This document shows, piece by piece, positions 26,217-36,167 of a stretch of DNA of 64,000 nt. Position 1 is the first letter of the stretch. Every line of letters begins with the position of its first letter. Under the pieces are notes generated by a model that saw only the letters and a program-made list of their open reading frames with translations, had not been told where the DNA came from and searched no databases. The stretch spans positions 806,001 to 870,000 of the forward strand of contig NZ_CP024902.1 of NCBI RefSeq assembly GCF_003330765.1, written 5' to 3'. Source of the DNA: Burkholderia pyrrocinia. GTDB lineage: Bacteria > Pseudomonadota > Gammaproteobacteria > Burkholderiales > Burkholderiaceae. Position numbers and translations under genes: made by a program.

Positions 26217-27000
26217 CCGCGGGCCTAGCCATATCGTCATCACGGGCGCCAGTGCAGGCCTCGGCCGGGCCCTTGCGCTAGCCTATGCACAACCGGGCAT
26301 CATGCTCGGTCTCGTCGGTCGCGATTGCGAGCGGATCGCCGAGACCGCGGCGGCCTGCCGCTCGCGCGGGGCTGCGGTCGAGACAGGGGCCATTGACGTG
26401 TGCGACGCGGCGGCTATTGCCGCTTGGCTTGACGATTTCGACTCCCTTCACCCGATCGACCTGCTGATCGCCAACGCCGGCGTCGCCAGTACGATTGCGT
26501 CGTCTTCCGACTGGGAGGGGCTCGAGCGTACTGCGCGGGTCATCGACACCAATCTTTACGGCACGCTGAATACGGTCCTGCCTGTCATCGACCGGATGTG
26601 CGCCCGCAGGCGCGGCCGCGTTGCCATGGTCAGTTCGATCGCCGCGCTGCGCGGCATGGCGATCTCGCCTGCCTATTGCGCAAGCAAGTCTGCCATCAAG
26701 GCCTATGGCGACTCGGTGCGGCCGCTGCTTGCGCGAAACGGCGTCGGCGTCACGATGATCCTGCCCGGCTTCGTGAAGACGGCAATGAGCGACGTGTTCC
26801 CCGGCGACAAGCCGTTCCTCTGGAGCGCCGAGCGCTCGGCCGCATACATCCGGCGCCGGTTGGACGCAGGCCGTAGCGAGATCGCATTCCCCGGGCTGCT
26901 TGCGTTTGGCATGCGCTTGCTGTCGATCCTGCCCGCTGCGCTCGCCGACGCGATCCTCGATCGTCTGTCCTATCTGCCGTCGAAGGACCGAGTCAATTGA
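26209..27000 (+). CDS. wcbP: Short-chain dehydrogenase/reductase of the capsule lipid operon
   Basis: A classical SDR of 263 residues. It has the nucleotide-binding motif ITGASAGLGRALALAYA, LLIANAGV, the catalytic serine in MVSSIAALRG and the Tyr-Lys pair in AYCASKSA. After the core, a hydrophobic C-terminal segment (FGMRLLSILPAALADAIL) suggests membrane association, as seen in lipid-acting SDRs such as 3-ketosphinganine reductases. With the oxoamine synthase encoded downstream, I infer that it may reduce a 3-keto amino lipid; a sugar substrate is the alternative. It overlaps wcbO by 8 bp and its stop overlaps the wcbQ start. Confidence 0.88.
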   Translation: MRSRGPSHIVITGASAGLGRALALAYAQPGIMLGLVGRDCERIAETAAACRSRGAAVETGAIDVCDAAAIAAWLDDFDSLHPIDLLIANAGVASTIASSSDWEGLERTARVIDTNLYGTLNTVLPVIDRMCARRRGRVAMVSSIAALRGMAISPAYCASKSAIKAYGDSVRPLLARNGVGVTMILPGFVKTAMSDVFPGDKPFLWSAERSAAYIRRRLDAGRSEIAFPGLLAFGMRLLSILPAALADAILDRLSYLPSKDRVN

Positions 27001-28529
27001 GCGCGCGTCTTGCCGTGACGCTGGCGGCCGCCGTTGCACTGTCGTTCGCGTCCGATGCGATCGCTGTCCCGCGCGCGCCGCTGCGGCGGCCACTGCTGTC
27101 GTCAGCGCTTCATATTCTTTCCGTACTCTTCGTATTCGACTTGGTGTTCGCTGTCACGTCACGGCCGCTTTTTTCGGCCTGCGTGTTGCTCGCGCTCGTC
27201 GGTCTTATCGCCGCAGTCAGCAATGCAAAGTACGAGTCGCTGCGCGAGCCGTTCGTATTTACCGATCTGAGCCTTTTCAGCCAGTTGTTTTCGCATCCCC
27301 GTCTTTACTTGCCGTTCCTGAGCGTCGGCAAGATCGTCGCGATCGGTGCCGGCATCGTGCTCGTGATCGCGGGCTTCGTCGTCGAGAGGCCCGAGTTTCC
27401 TGGCTCCCGCGCGCTGGCCTGGCTCGCGGTGGTGCTGCCGTTCGTGCTTGCCGTGCCCGTAGCCGCACGCGTGCCGCTCACGCTCGATCCGTATGCCGAC
27501 CAACGTCGACACGGCTTTTTTGCCGTGTTCGTTGCCTATCTGCTCAACGGTTTGCGTCCTGCTACGTTTCGGCGGTTTCGTGAGGTCGCGGCGGCCGGAC
27601 CGTTCGCAACCGGTGAGCCGATGCGACACCCTGACGTGGTCGTGATCCAGAGCGAATCGTTCTTCGATGCGCGCCGGCTCGGTGAGTCGGTCGTGCCGGA
27701 ACTCTTCAGGCACTTTGACGAGGCGCGTCGTGAGGCCGTTTGGCATGGTCAGATGACGGTGCCTGCCTGGGGAGCTAACACCATGCGAACGGAGTTCGCG
27801 GTGTTGACCGGCACGGAATCCTTTTCGCTTGGGTACGCGCGTTTTTATCCTTACGCATTTGTAAAAAATAAAATCGCCTCACTCGCATCCTGGTTTGGTC
27901 GTTGCGGCTACGACACAGTCGCGATTCATCCCTATTACGCCGATTTCTTCGGGCGGAACCGGGTATTTCCATTGGTCGGCTTCAAGCGTTTCCTCGACAT
28001 CCGTCACTTTGCGTCGGCATCCCGTGCGGGGCCTTACGTGGCAGATGCCGCAGTTGCCGAGGCGATCGTTGCGGAACTTGAGGCGGCGGGCGGCGACCGC
28101 CCGCGCTTCGTATTTGCGATGACAATGGAAAACCACGGCCCGCTACACCTCGAGCAGGTTTTACCCGGCGAATCGTCTTCAAGGCATACTCTCGGCGAGG
28201 ATGCATCCTGGCGCGACCTGACAGCGTATTTGCGGCACATTGAAAATGCAGACGCAATGATCGGGCACCTGCTCGATTATCTGCGCACCAGCAATCGTGA
28301 CACGGTCGTTTGTTTCTACGGCGACCACGTTCCCGCTCTGCCTCATGTGTTCGAAAAGCTGGGCGTTAATCCGCAACACAGCGACTATTTCATTTGGCGA
28401 AATTACGGCGCAGTTGCGCCTGAATGCCGGAATTTGGCCGCCGAGGAGCTGGGGGCGGCGCTGCTGCATGTGGTACAAGATGACGGAAATCGTGCGGAAG
28501 AGCCGTGCGCATCCGAGAAAGCGACTTAA
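26997..28529 (+). CDS. wcbQ: LtaS/MdoB-type membrane phosphotransferase (sulfatase fold)
   Basis: A 510-residue protein with about five N-terminal membrane helices (to about residue 165) and an extracytoplasmic alkaline-phosphatase-like domain. The metal and catalytic residues of phosphoglycerol transferases can be aligned: glutamate in VVVIQSESFFD (near 219), the nucleophilic threonine in ANTMRTEFAVLTG (T262), and Asp443-His444 in FYGDHVP. It therefore probably transfers a phosphoglycerol or similar head group in the periplasm, to the capsule or its lipid. Translation seems to start at a TTG overlapping the wcbP stop; no ATG is suitably placed. The wcbQ product of B. pseudomallei is annotated only as a capsule protein. 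Confidence 0.82.
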   Translation: MSARLAVTLAAAVALSFASDAIAVPRAPLRRPLLSSALHILSVLFVFDLVFAVTSRPLFSACVLLALVGLIAAVSNAKYESLREPFVFTDLSLFSQLFSHPRLYLPFLSVGKIVAIGAGIVLVIAGFVVERPEFPGSRALAWLAVVLPFVLAVPVAARVPLTLDPYADQRRHGFFAVFVAYLLNGLRPATFRRFREVAAAGPFATGEPMRHPDVVVIQSESFFDARRLGESVVPELFRHFDEARREAVWHGQMTVPAWGANTMRTEFAVLTGTESFSLGYARFYPYAFVKNKIASLASWFGRCGYDTVAIHPYYADFFGRNRVFPLVGFKRFLDIRHFASASRAGPYVADAAVAEAIVAELEAAGGDRPRFVFAMTMENHGPLHLEQVLPGESSSRHTLGEDASWRDLTAYLRHIENADAMIGHLLDYLRTSNRDTVVCFYGDHVPALPHVFEKLGVNPQHSDYFIWRNYGAVAPECRNLAAEELGAALLHVVQDDGNRAEEPCASEKAT

Positions 28530-28532
28530 AAG

Positions 28533-31500
28533 ATGAACAGTAAGATTGCAATAATTGGGATGGCGTGTCGATTTCCGGGGAGCGCCAATAACCCAGGCGA
28601 CTTCTGGCAACTGCTGCGCGACGAACGCGACGCGGTCACCGAAATCCCTGCCGATCGCTTCGGCACCGATTTCTACCAGCACCCGTCCAAACGCGAACCG
28701 GGCAAGAGCTACACGTTCTCGGCCGGCGTGCTCGACAACGTCGCCGGCTTCGACGCCGCGTTCTTCGGCATTTCCCCGCGCGAAGCGGCCCAGATGGACC
28801 CACAGCAGCGCCTGCTGCTCGAACTCGCATGGGAAGCGTTCGAAGATGCAGGCGTGCGCCCGGCCGATATGCGCGGCAGCAACTGCGGCGTCTTCGTCGG
28901 CGCCGCCAGCATGGACTACGGCAACCGCAACATGGACGATCTGAACGTGATCGATCCGTATTCGGCGACCGGTAATACGCTGAGCATCGCGTCGAACCGC
29001 GTGTCCTATCTGTTCGACCTGCGCGGCCCGAGCATGTCCGTCGACACGGCCTGCTCGTCGTCGCTCGTCGCACTCCATCAGGCCGTGCGCGCGCTACAGT
29101 CCGGCGAAGCCGACACGGCGCTCGCCGGCGGCGTCAACTTGCTGCTGCACCCGTTCGGCTTCGTCAGTTTCTCCAAGGCGTCGATGCTGTCGCCGCGCGG
29201 CCGTTGCCGCGCGTTCGATGCGACCGGCGACGGTTACGTCCGCTCGGAAGGCGGCGCGTTCGTGCTGCTCAAGCCGCTTGATCGCGCGCTCGCCGACGGC
29301 GACACGATCCATGCGGTGATCGCCGGTTCCGGCGTGAACTCGGTCGGCCACTCGCCGGGCGGCATCAGCGTGCCGGGCGCGGCCGCGCAAGCGTCGCTGC
29401 TGCGCGGCGTATACGCGCGCGCAGGCATTGATCCGCAGTCGCTTGCGTACCTCGAGGCGCATGGCACCGGCACAGCGGTCGGCGATCCGATCGAGGCGCG
29501 CGCGCTGATCGACGTCGTGTCGGGCGAGCGCCCGGCGAATCGCCCGCTGCTCATCGGTTCGGTGAAGACCAATATCGGCCATCTCGAAACGGCGTCCGGC
29601 ATGGCCGGCCTGCTGAAAGCCGTGCTGTGCCTGAAGCATCGCGCGGTGCCGCGCTCGCTGCATTTCGTCACGCCGAATCCGGGCATCGATTTCGACGGCG
29701 GCCGTCTGCGCATTGTTGATCGCTACATGCCGCTCGACGCGGGCGACGCGCCGCTGACGGTCGGCATCAACTCGTTCGGCTTCGGTGGAACGAACGCACA
29801 CGTCGTGCTGACCGAGGCGCCGACGGCGGTTGCAACGGACGCGGCTACGACAGCGGCGGCACCGTCCCAAGCACCATCCCCGCTCGTCCTGACTGCGCGT
29901 AGCGCGAACGCACTCGGCGCGCTCGCAGGCCGCTATCTGGCGGCACTCGAAAACGGCGGCGACTGGCAGGCGCTTGCCGCCGCGGCCGCACGTCGCCGCC
30001 AGTGGCTCGAGCATCGCGCGATTGTCGCGCCGGCCGATGTGGCCGAAGGCCGCGCAGCGCTTGCAGCGCTGGCGCAGCCGGCGCCGGAAGGCTTGCCGGC
30101 CTGCGTGGCGACCGGCCACGCGCCCGCCGACGCACTGCGCACCGCGCTCGTCTTCTCGGGCAACGGTTGCCAGTGGGTTGGAATGGGCAACGAACTCTAT
30201 GCTGAGAACGCTGTCTTCCGTGCGGCGCTCGACGAAGTCGACGCACTGTGGTGTGCCGACGGCAGCCCGTCGCTCGTCGACGTGATGCGTGGCGGCCCGA
30301 GCGCGGAATGGCTGGCCGGCGCGGGCGCCGAATGGCTGGCCGCGACGGAGAACGCGCAACCGCTGCTGTTCGCGATACAGATCGGCATGATCCGCGTGAT
30401 CGACGCGCGCGGCATGCGTTACGACGCGGCGATCGGCCATAGCGTCGGCGAAATTGCCGCGGCATGGGTGACGGGCGCGCTGTCGCTCGCCGACGCGGTT
30501 CGCGTGATCAAGATTCGCAGCCGCGCGCAGGCAATGACGCGCGGCAGCGGCCGAATGGCGGCCGTCGGCATCGGCGAGGCGGCGGCGCGCGAACTGATCG
30601 CGCGCCACGGGCTGGCTCGACGCGTCGAGATCGCCGGCATCAACAGCCCCGAGGCGGTGACGCTCGCGGGCGAACTGCAGGGATTGCAGGCACTGGAGGC
30701 TGCGCTGCGCGGCGGCGGCAAGTTCTTCCAGATGCTGGATCTCGACTATGCGTTCCACAGCAGCCACATGGACCGCATCGAACCGGTCGTGCTGGCCGAA
30801 CTGGCCAGCCTGCGGCCGCAATCGGGCAACGGCGCGTTCGTGTCGACCGTGACCGGCGGCGCGCTCGCCGGCAGCGAGCTCGATGCCCGCTACTGGTGGC
30901 GCAATATCCGCGAACCCGTGCGCTTCGGCGACGGCATCGCGCATCTGATCGAGCAGGGCGTCCGGCTGTTCGTCGAGGTCTCGCCGCATTCGATCCTGCG
31001 CACGTACGTCAAGCAGGCGTTCGCGGCCGCCGGCGCGACCGGCGTGGCGCTGCCGACGCTCAAGCGCGATCACGGCAGCGAGGCGACGCTGCGGCAAGCG
31101 ATTCTCGCGGCGATCGCGCACGGTGCGAGCGTTGATCCCGACCGCTTTGCGCCGGGCACGTCGCGTGCGGCATTGCCGTCCTATCCGTGGCAGCGCGACC
31201 GCTATTGGCTGACGCCGACCGTCGAAGGCTACGGCCTCGTCAACCGCAGCCGCGAGCATCCGCTGCTCGGCTATCGCCTGCACGAACACGCGTTCGCATG
31301 GGAAAACCAGCTCGATCCGGCAAAGCTGCCGATGCTGGCCGATCACGTCGTCGATGGCGGCGTGGCGTTCCCGGGGGCGGGATACGTGGAAATGGCGCTC
31401 GCCGCGGCGCGTACCTTCTTCGCTACGCCGGATGCGGCACTCGAAAACGTCGAGATTCGCACGCCAGTCGTATTCCAGCCGCAGCAGGCGAAGCTGTTCC

Positions 31501-34500
31501 GGCTCGTGATCGAGCCGCGCACCGCGACCTTCACGATCGAGACGCGCGACCGGATGTCCGACGGCGCATGGACGCTGAACGTGACGGGGCGGATGCTGGA
31601 AAGCGGCAACGCGCTTGGCGCCGCGAGCGTCGTGCCGTCCGACATGCTCGATCGCCTGCTCGCGCGGCCGGCCGCTGACGGCGATACGCTGTACGCGAAC
31701 ACGGCGGCCATCGGCCTCGGCTACGGGCCGGCGTTCCGCTGGGTCCGCACCGTGCGGGTCGCCGCGGACGACGGCGCGGCGCTGGCCGACGTCGCCGCGC
31801 CAGCCGCATGCGGCGACGCTCGGGCACTGTCCGCCTATCTGCTGCATCCGGCGCTGATGGACAGCGGGTTTCATCCGCTGTTCGCGTTGCTTGCGGCGCA
31901 CGCGCGCGACGGCGAGCATCCGGCTTACGTGCCGGTGCAGATCGGCCGGGTCGACTATCTGCGCGGCGACACGGTCGAACGGGTACTCGCGCGGATCGAC
32001 CGGCGCAGCCCGCATTCGATCGTCGCGCATTTCGAATTCCTCGACGCGCAGGGGGCCATCGTCGCGCGGCTCGGCGGCTGCCGGTTCCGGCGCGTCGATC
32101 TTGTCGGCCGTCGGCACAACCCGCCCGCGCGCTTCGTCTACCGCCTCGAAGAGGTGCCGCTGCCGAACGACGTCGACGCAGCCGGTTTGCCGGCGCCCGA
32201 CGCGCTGCTCGCGCAAGCCGTCGAGCGGCTCGATGCTGCCGAACACGACGGCCGCCGTACGCAGCATCTGACCGAAATTCTGCCGCTGCTCGACGTGCTG
32301 GCGAGCCTCTACGTGCTCCGCGCATTCGATGCGCTCGACGCATTCGCCGGCACGTGGCAGCCTTCGCCCGGGCGAGCGGCGCTGGCCGCACGTCTTGCCG
32401 ACATGCTCGTCGAGGACGGTCTTGCCCATCGCGATGGCGATCGTCTTGTGCGCGACGACGCGGCGTGCGCGGCGTTGCCGCCGCTCGACGAGCTGTGGCG
32501 CGGGCTGCTGGCCGAATCGCCGGGGCACGTGGCCGAGCTGACGCTGCTCGCGCATTGCGGCGCGGCGTTGCCCGAGGTGCTGAGCGGCGCGAAGGATGGC
32601 GCACGTTTGCTGTCGCCGACCGGGCACAGCCTGGTCGAGCAGCTCCTTGCCGCGTCGCCGACCTGGCAGCACGTGCATGCGCTGCTGACGGCGAGCGTCG
32701 AGCAGGCGGTCGACGCATGGCGCCCGGCGCGCCGGTTGCGCGTGCTCGAACTGGGCGCGACGGACGGCGACGTGCTGCAGACACTCGGCATGCATCTCGC
32801 GGCCGCGCGCTGCGATCACACGATCGCCGCGACGGCCGGCCAACTGGCCGGGTTCGACGCGGATGCGGAATCGGCGGTGCGCACGGTTGCGCTGCAGTCG
32901 GGCGAGCGGCTGTCGTTGTCGGCCGACGAAGCCGGGCCCTACGACCTGATCGTTGCGAATCGGGCGTTGAGCGGCCGTCACGACCTGGCCGATGCGTTGA
33001 GCGCGATCCGGTCATGGTTGGCGCCGGGCGGATTGCTGCTGCTTGCCGAGTCGCGTCGCGGCCGCTTCTCCGACATCGTGTTCGGCCCGCAGGCATCGTC
33101 GACAGAAACCGATGCGCCAGTGCCGCTGGCGCCGGCGGATCTCGAGGCGGCGCTCGAGCGCGCGGGATACGTCGACGTCGTCCGGCACGTCGAGCAGTCG
33201 CTCGATCTGGACGGCACGCCGACGTTCGTCATCGCGCGCAACTCCGCGAGTGTCGTTGCCGCGCAAAGCGGCAACGACCAAAGCGATCTCGATACGCTTG
33301 CACGCAGCGAGCAATGGCTCGTGATGCACGCGCCGGATGCCGTCGGCGGTTTCGGCGGGCGGCTGGCCAATGCGCTGGCGCACGCGGGCTATCCGGCCGA
33401 TATCGTGGACATCACGCACGCGGCCGATGCGATCGCGTCGTTGCCGGCCGGGCAGCCGGCGCATGTCGTGTTCTGCGCGCCGGAAACGCCGCTGGCCGAA
33501 TCGGCAACGGGAGACGGCCTGATGGCCGCGCAGCGTAACGGCGTGATCGCCCTTGCGGCGCTCGTCCGCGCGCTCGGCGCGCAGCCGAACGCGGCCACGC
33601 GGCTGACCGTCGTCACGTGTGGCGGCGCGCCATTCGCGGGGGCCGCACATGCGCATCCGGAACAGGCGACGCTGTGGGGCCTCGGTCGCGTGCTGGCGAA
33701 CGAGCATCCCGAACTCGCGTGCCGCCTGATCGACGTCGATCGCGCGGCGGACCGGATACCCGACGCGCTGATTCGCGAGCTGACCGGCGCGGCGGTCGAG
33801 GAAGAAGTCGTCCTGAGCGCACACGGGCGGCTGGTGCCGCGCATGCTGACGGCCGCCCAGGCCGCGGCCCGCAACGATGGCGCGATCGCGCGCGCGGCCG
33901 TGCTCGCGTTCGATGCGCCGGGCTCGTTGCGCAATCTCGAATGGTTTGCGTTGCCCGAAAGCGCGCTGGGCGCGGACGAGGTGGAAATCGGGCCCGTTGC
34001 AACCGGCCTCAATTTCCGCGACGTGATGTATGCGATGGGGCTGCTGTCCGATGAAGCGGTCGAGACCGGCTTCGCGGGCGCGACGATCGGCATGGAGTTG
34101 TCCGGCCGCGTCGTCCGGGTGGGCAGCGCCGTGACGGAATTCGCGCCGGGCGACGCGGTGCTCGGGTTCGCGCCGGCGTCGTTCGCGACGCGCGTCAGGA
34201 CGCGCGCGCAAGCGATCGCGTTGAAGCCCGAGCGCCTGTCGTTCGAGGAAGCGGCGACCGTGCCGACCACGTTCTTCACCGCGTATTACGCGCTCGTCGA
34301 ACTTGCGCGGCTGCGCCGCGGCGAGCGCGTGCTCGTGCATGGTGGTGCGGGCGGCGTCGGGATCGCCGCGATCCAGCTTGCGCGCCACTTCGGCGCGGAA
34401 GTGTTCGCGACGGCCGGCAGCGACGAGAAGCGCGAGTTCGTGCGCCTGCTCGGCGCCGACCACGTGCTCGATTCGCGCAGCCTTGCGTTCGCGGACGAGA

Positions 34501-36167
34501 TTCGCGCGATGACGAATGGCCAGGGCATCGACATCGTGCTGAATTCGCTGGCCGGCGAGGCCATGGTGCGCAGCATCGACACGCTGCGTCCGTTCGGCCG
34601 TTTCCTCGAACTCGGCAAGCGCGATTTCTACGAAAACAGCCATATCGGGCTCAGGCCGTTCCGCAACAACATCAGCTATTTCGGCATCGATGCCGACCAG
34701 TTGATGGGCGCGCTGCCGGAGCTGACGGCACGCCTGTTCGGCGAAGTGATGGCGCTGTTCGCAGCAGGCGTGCTGCATCCGCTGCCGTATCGCGCGTTTC
34801 CCGCCGACCGCGCCGAGGATGCGTTCCGCTACATGCAGCAGGCGCGCCAGATCGGCAAGGTGCTCGTGACCTATCCGTCCGGCACGCCGGCCCCGACACG
34901 CGGGGTTACGAGCGCGGGTTCGCTCGCGCTCGATCCGCATGGCGTGTACCTGGTGGTCGGCGGCACAGGCGGGCTCGGCTTCGCGAGCGCGCGCTGGATG
35001 GTCGAGCGCGGCGCACGCAGGCTGACCCTTGCGAGCCGGTCCGGCGAACTCGCCGCCGCGGCGCGCGAGGAAGTCGAGCGCTGGCGCGAGACGCTTGGCG
35101 TCATCGTCGACGTCGTGTCGTGCGATGTGACCGACGCGGCGGCGGTCGATGCGATGATTGCCGCGATCGTTCGGCGCGACATCCCGCTCAAGGGCGTCCT
35201 GCATTCCGCGATGTCGATCGACGACGGCCTCGTGCGCAATCTCGACGATGCGCGCATGGCCGCGGTGCTCGCACCGAAGGTGGCCGGCGCGTGGAACCTG
35301 CATCGCGCGACGCACGCGCTGCCGCTCGACCTGTTCGTGGTCTATTCGTCGGCGACGACCTATCTCGGCAATCCGGGGCAATCGAACTACGTCGCGGCCA
35401 ACAGCTTCCTCGAAGCGCTCGTCGAACATCGCCGCGCGGCAGGATTGCCCGGCACGTTCATGGCCTGGGGGCCGCTCGAGGACGTCGGCTTCCTCGCGCG
35501 CCATGCGGATACGCGCGAGGCGTTGCAGTCGCGGATCGGCGGTGCGTCGATCACGTCCGACGAGGCGCTGGTCGCGCTCGAGCGGGCGCTGGTCGCGGGC
35601 GCGGCCGGCGAAGCCGTGGTGCGGCTCGACTGGCACGCCGTGGCGCGCGGGATGCCTGCCGCGAAGGCGCGCCGGTATTCGCTGCTGCAATCGCATGCGA
35701 AGGGCGGCGATGCGCGCGACGGCGGCACGCAATTGCGGGAAGAGGTGCTCGCGTTGCCGCGCGACGAAGCGATCGCGCTGGTGGCCCGGACACTGCAGGC
35801 GCAGATCGCGCGGATTCTGCATATGACGCCCGATCGCATCGCGCTCGACAAGTCGGTGCTCGACATGGGCATGGATTCGCTGATGGGGATGGAACTCGGC
35901 CTCGCGGTCGAGGAAGCGTTCGAGGTCAAGCTGTCGGTGATGGCGATCGCCGAGGGCGCGTCCGTGACGACGCTGGCCGCGCGCATCGTCGATTCGATCG
36001 GCGCGTCGGCCGATGCCGATGCCGGTTCCGCGACCGATGCTGCGCACGAGGCGGTCGCGGCGCTCGCCGCGAAGCATGCGATCGACGGCGAAGCGCGCGC
36101 GATGCTCGATGCCCGACCGGTACCCGTTGCGAGTCACGCGTCGCCGACGCTGGAGGTTACCCGGTGA
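28533..36167 (+). CDS. wcbR: Type I highly reducing polyketide synthase (KS-AT-DH-(MT)-ER-KR-ACP)
   Basis: A single-module, probably iterative synthase of 2544 residues. KS: Cys174 in VDTACSSSLVALH, His310 in EAHGTGT, His350 in NIGH. AT: Ser637 in GHSVG, with YAFH near the specificity loop suggesting malonyl-CoA. DH: His938 in the HxxxGxxxxP motif and Asp1110 in LMDSGFHP. A methyltransferase-like region around 1400-1500 has a worn motif I (LELGATDGDVLQ) and is probably inactive. ER: NADPH loop HGGAGGVG near 1935. KR: VGGTGGLG near 2141, Tyr2286 in SNYVAANS. ACP: phosphopantetheine Ser2449 in MGMDSLMGMEL. All reducing domains look active, so the product should be a saturated acyl chain. There is no thioesterase; release by WcbT is likely. 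The stop overlaps wcbS (GTGA). Confidence 0.95.
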   Translation: MNSKIAIIGMACRFPGSANNPGDFWQLLRDERDAVTEIPADRFGTDFYQHPSKREPGKSYTFSAGVLDNVAGFDAAFFGISPREAAQMDPQQRLLLELAWEAFEDAGVRPADMRGSNCGVFVGAASMDYGNRNMDDLNVIDPYSATGNTLSIASNRVSYLFDLRGPSMSVDTACSSSLVALHQAVRALQSGEADTALAGGVNLLLHPFGFVSFSKASMLSPRGRCRAFDATGDGYVRSEGGAFVLLKPLDRALADGDTIHAVIAGSGVNSVGHSPGGISVPGAAAQASLLRGVYARAGIDPQSLAYLEAHGTGTAVGDPIEARALIDVVSGERPANRPLLIGSVKTNIGHLETASGMAGLLKAVLCLKHRAVPRSLHFVTPNPGIDFDGGRLRIVDRYMPLDAGDAPLTVGINSFGFGGTNAHVVLTEAPTAVATDAATTAAAPSQAPSPLVLTARSANALGALAGRYLAALENGGDWQALAAAAARRRQWLEHRAIVAPADVAEGRAALAALAQPAPEGLPACVATGHAPADALRTALVFSGNGCQWVGMGNELYAENAVFRAALDEVDALWCADGSPSLVDVMRGGPSAEWLAGAGAEWLAATENAQPLLFAIQIGMIRVIDARGMRYDAAIGHSVGEIAAAWVTGALSLADAVRVIKIRSRAQAMTRGSGRMAAVGIGEAAARELIARHGLARRVEIAGINSPEAVTLAGELQGLQALEAALRGGGKFFQMLDLDYAFHSSHMDRIEPVVLAELASLRPQSGNGAFVSTVTGGALAGSELDARYWWRNIREPVRFGDGIAHLIEQGVRLFVEVSPHSILRTYVKQAFAAAGATGVALPTLKRDHGSEATLRQAILAAIAHGASVDPDRFAPGTSRAALPSYPWQRDRYWLTPTVEGYGLVNRSREHPLLGYRLHEHAFAWENQLDPAKLPMLADHVVDGGVAFPGAGYVEMALAAARTFFATPDAALENVEIRTPVVFQPQQAKLFRLVIEPRTATFTIETRDRMSDGAWTLNVTGRMLESGNALGAASVVPSDMLDRLLARPAADGDTLYANTAAIGLGYGPAFRWVRTVRVAADDGAALADVAAPAACGDARALSAYLLHPALMDSGFHPLFALLAAHARDGEHPAYVPVQIGRVDYLRGDTVERVLARIDRRSPHSIVAHFEFLDAQGAIVARLGGCRFRRVDLVGRRHNPPARFVYRLEEVPLPNDVDAAGLPAPDALLAQAVERLDAAEHDGRRTQHLTEILPLLDVLASLYVLRAFDALDAFAGTWQPSPGRAALAARLADMLVEDGLAHRDGDRLVRDDAACAALPPLDELWRGLLAESPGHVAELTLLAHCGAALPEVLSGAKDGARLLSPTGHSLVEQLLAASPTWQHVHALLTASVEQAVDAWRPARRLRVLELGATDGDVLQTLGMHLAAARCDHTIAATAGQLAGFDADAESAVRTVALQSGERLSLSADEAGPYDLIVANRALSGRHDLADALSAIRSWLAPGGLLLLAESRRGRFSDIVFGPQASSTETDAPVPLAPADLEAALERAGYVDVVRHVEQSLDLDGTPTFVIARNSASVVAAQSGNDQSDLDTLARSEQWLVMHAPDAVGGFGGRLANALAHAGYPADIVDITHAADAIASLPAGQPAHVVFCAPETPLAESATGDGLMAAQRNGVIALAALVRALGAQPNAATRLTVVTCGGAPFAGAAHAHPEQATLWGLGRVLANEHPELACRLIDVDRAADRIPDALIRELTGAAVEEEVVLSAHGRLVPRMLTAAQAAARNDGAIARAAVLAFDAPGSLRNLEWFALPESALGADEVEIGPVATGLNFRDVMYAMGLLSDEAVETGFAGATIGMELSGRVVRVGSAVTEFAPGDAVLGFAPASFATRVRTRAQAIALKPERLSFEEAATVPTTFFTAYYALVELARLRRGERVLVHGGAGGVGIAAIQLARHFGAEVFATAGSDEKREFVRLLGADHVLDSRSLAFADEIRAMTNGQGIDIVLNSLAGEAMVRSIDTLRPFGRFLELGKRDFYENSHIGLRPFRNNISYFGIDADQLMGALPELTARLFGEVMALFAAGVLHPLPYRAFPADRAEDAFRYMQQARQIGKVLVTYPSGTPAPTRGVTSAGSLALDPHGVYLVVGGTGGLGFASARWMVERGARRLTLASRSGELAAAAREEVERWRETLGVIVDVVSCDVTDAAAVDAMIAAIVRRDIPLKGVLHSAMSIDDGLVRNLDDARMAAVLAPKVAGAWNLHRATHALPLDLFVVYSSATTYLGNPGQSNYVAANSFLEALVEHRRAAGLPGTFMAWGPLEDVGFLARHADTREALQSRIGGASITSDEALVALERALVAGAAGEAVVRLDWHAVARGMPAAKARRYSLLQSHAKGGDARDGGTQLREEVLALPRDEAIALVARTLQAQIARILHMTPDRIALDKSVLDMGMDSLMGMELGLAVEEAFEVKLSVMAIAEGASVTTLAARIVDSIGASADADAGSATDAAHEAVAALAAKHAIDGEARAMLDARPVPVASHASPTLEVTR

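Noticed and set aside
29094..32981. Long open frame (1295 codons) on the minus strand
   Set aside because: It is the antisense shadow of the high-GC wcbR PKS gene; the translated sequence is Arg-rich and has no domain, while the plus frame has all catalytic motifs.
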